This document shows positions 63,290 to 64,000 of a stretch of DNA of 64,000 bases, in pieces. The notes beneath the pieces are model-generated. The model saw nothing but the letters and a program-made list of their open reading frames with translations, did not search any database and was not told where the DNA came from. Every line of letters starts with the position of its first letter. Position 1 is the first letter of the stretch. A program made the position numbers and the translations under genes. The stretch spans positions 682,001 to 746,000 of the forward strand of contig NW_027475146.1 of NCBI RefSeq assembly GCF_051020985.1, given 5' to 3'. Source of the stretch: Nomia melanderi. Its lineage: Eukaryota; Arthropoda; Insecta; Hymenoptera; Halictidae.

Positions 63290-64000
63290 AAATCCAATAT
63301 ATATCTGGTGATATCTCGTGTCCTATTACAGATAGCCCAATAAATCAAAGTGCATTGTCTGTAGGAGGCCCTGGCGCATGAATCTGTTCAGCGGGAACGA
63401 CCTCGGACCACCAGGGGCCGAGAGAACCACCGTCTCTTGGGGCCGGACACTCAGGCTCAGGGAAAAATCCAATATATATCTGGTTATATCTCGGGTGCTA
63501 TTACAGATAGCGCAATAAATCAAAGTGCATTGTCTGTAGGTGGCACTGGGGAATGAATCTGTGCAACAGGAACGACCTCGGACCACCAGGGGCCGAGAAA
63601 ATTACAGATATTCGGAATCCGTCACCCAAGGTCATGTAAAAATCCAGCATATATCTGGTGATATCTCGGGTGCTATTACAGTTCGCGCAATAAACCAAAG
63701 TGCATTGCCTGTAGGAGGCCCTGGCGCATGAATCTGTGAAGCGGGAACGACCTCGGACCACCAGGGGCCGAGAGAACCACCGTCTCTTGGGGCCGGACAC
63801 TCAGGCTCAGGGAAAAATCCAATATATATCTGGCGATATCTCGGGTGCTATTACAGATAGCACAATAAATGAAAGTGCATTGTCTGTAGGAGGCCCTGGC
63901 GCATGAATCTGTGCAGCGGGAACGACCTCGGACCACCAGGGGCCGAGAAAACCACCGTCTCATGGGGCCGGACACACAGGGTCAGGGAAGAATCCAATAT
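63290..64000 (+). repeat. 8-monomer-spaced block, copy 2 (cut by the window edge)
   Basis: Second copy of 61890-62600. It differs in a few places, for example GATAGCCCAATAA near 63333 where copy 1 has GATAGACCAATAA, and CAGTTCGCGC near 63680 where copy 1 has CAGATCGCGC. The last window bases, CAGGGAAGAATCCAATAT, still match. Confidence 0.9.

Larger units (their letters stand above)
1..64000 (+). repeat. Satellite DNA array, ~175-bp monomer, ~366 head-to-tail copies
   Basis: The same ~175-bp unit recurs without a break from the first base to the last, always in one orientation. Landmarks in nearly every copy are GGAGGCCCTGGCGCATGA, ACCTCGGACCACCAGGGG, GGGGCCGGACACTCAGGG, a TATATATC tract, GTGATATCTCGGG and ATAGCGCAATAAA. 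Phase tracking shows a net drift of only about 47 bp over the window, all from indels of 1-7 bp, so nothing large is inserted. Both window edges cut a monomer. Near-nucleosomal period, one orientation and nested higher-order repeats are known traits of eukaryotic centromeric or pericentromeric satellites; that assignment is inference. The family is not recognised by name. No protein-coding gene, tRNA, rRNA or mobile element was found anywhere in it. Confidence 0.98.
54746..64000 (+). repeat. Satellite zone 9: type-A-rich end of the window
   Basis: Type A only from about 54.75 to 62.2 kb, the longest stretch without a B block. Local repeats: 55060-55270 and 56460-56670 (offset 1400, GTGCATAGTCTGTAGG with GCGCATAAATC); 58240-58440 and 58590-58790 (offset 350); 61450-61560 and 61800-61910 (offset 350, GTGCATCGGGAACGACATC). 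A GATTCTATGAAGCGGGAACG monomer recurs near 57604, 58132, 59007, 60582 and 62682. The CTTGGGGCCGG and CAGGCTCAGGG pair links 61.5-63.8 kb with 45-49 kb. Confidence 0.85.

Noticed and set aside
1..64000. CRISPR array
   Set aside because: There is regular spacing, but the repeat fills the whole period. There are no short identical repeats separated by unique spacers, and no cas genes.
1..64000. Ribosomal intergenic spacer or tRNA/5S-derived repeat
   Set aside because: No rRNA segment, no tRNA A/B-box pair and no 5S internal control region was recognised in the monomer.
1..64000. Inverted segments or an array turning point
   Set aside because: Every landmark motif keeps the same orientation from end to end, and no reversed monomer was seen.

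Overview
The whole 64,000-base window is one uninterrupted satellite DNA array. A monomer of about 175 bp (52% G+C in my hand-read consensus) is repeated head to tail, always in the same orientation, roughly 366 times. The array enters mid-monomer at base 1 and leaves mid-monomer at base 64000, so it continues on both sides. Following the monomer phase through the window, I find only small indels (1-7 bp). There is no transposon, no inverted monomer, no flanking unique DNA, no gene and no RNA gene. A unidirectional array of nucleosome-sized monomers with nested higher-order repeats (HORs) is typical of a eukaryotic (peri)centromere. I do not recognise the family: it is not human alpha satellite, and I cannot name the species. 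Centromere identity is inference.

Monomer layout, column 1 being the AAAGTG that follows AATAAAYC: cols 13-18 PstI-like CTGCAG (in one allele class); cols 56-76 imperfect dyad; cols 81-144 a block that exists in two versions (A and B); cols 139-144 GATATC (EcoRV); cols 149-167 a second dyad. About 53 monomers, by eye, carry the B block or a hybrid of A and B. The rest are type A.

Layout by region. 1-7.8 kb: mixed monomers with short dispersed copies. 7.8-13.3 kb: a 2.5-kb block (7825-10323) repeated at 10795-13293. 13.3-21.5 kb: a mosaic of fragments of that block, with a 169-bp monomer lineage and a 525-bp tandem duplication at 19681-20737. 21.5-25 kb: more diverged monomers. 25-28 kb: a 9-monomer duplication. 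28-39 kb: an 8-monomer HOR (about 1.4 kb), tandem at 29.4-32.8 kb, inside a 2.8-3.3-kb block that recurs at 35.7-39.0 kb. 39-44.4 kb: a GGGATCGACC subfamily with 8-, 10- and 11-monomer spaced copies. 44.4-54.9 kb: a 20-21-monomer HOR (3.5-3.7 kb) in about 2.3 copies. 54.9-64 kb: type-A monomers almost throughout, with dimer and 8-monomer duplications.

The many open reading frames on both strands are by-products of the repeat. The period is not a multiple of three, so each frame is lost after about one monomer. None is annotated as a gene. All periods, offsets and boundaries were read and aligned by hand; boundaries are good to roughly 10-40 bp.
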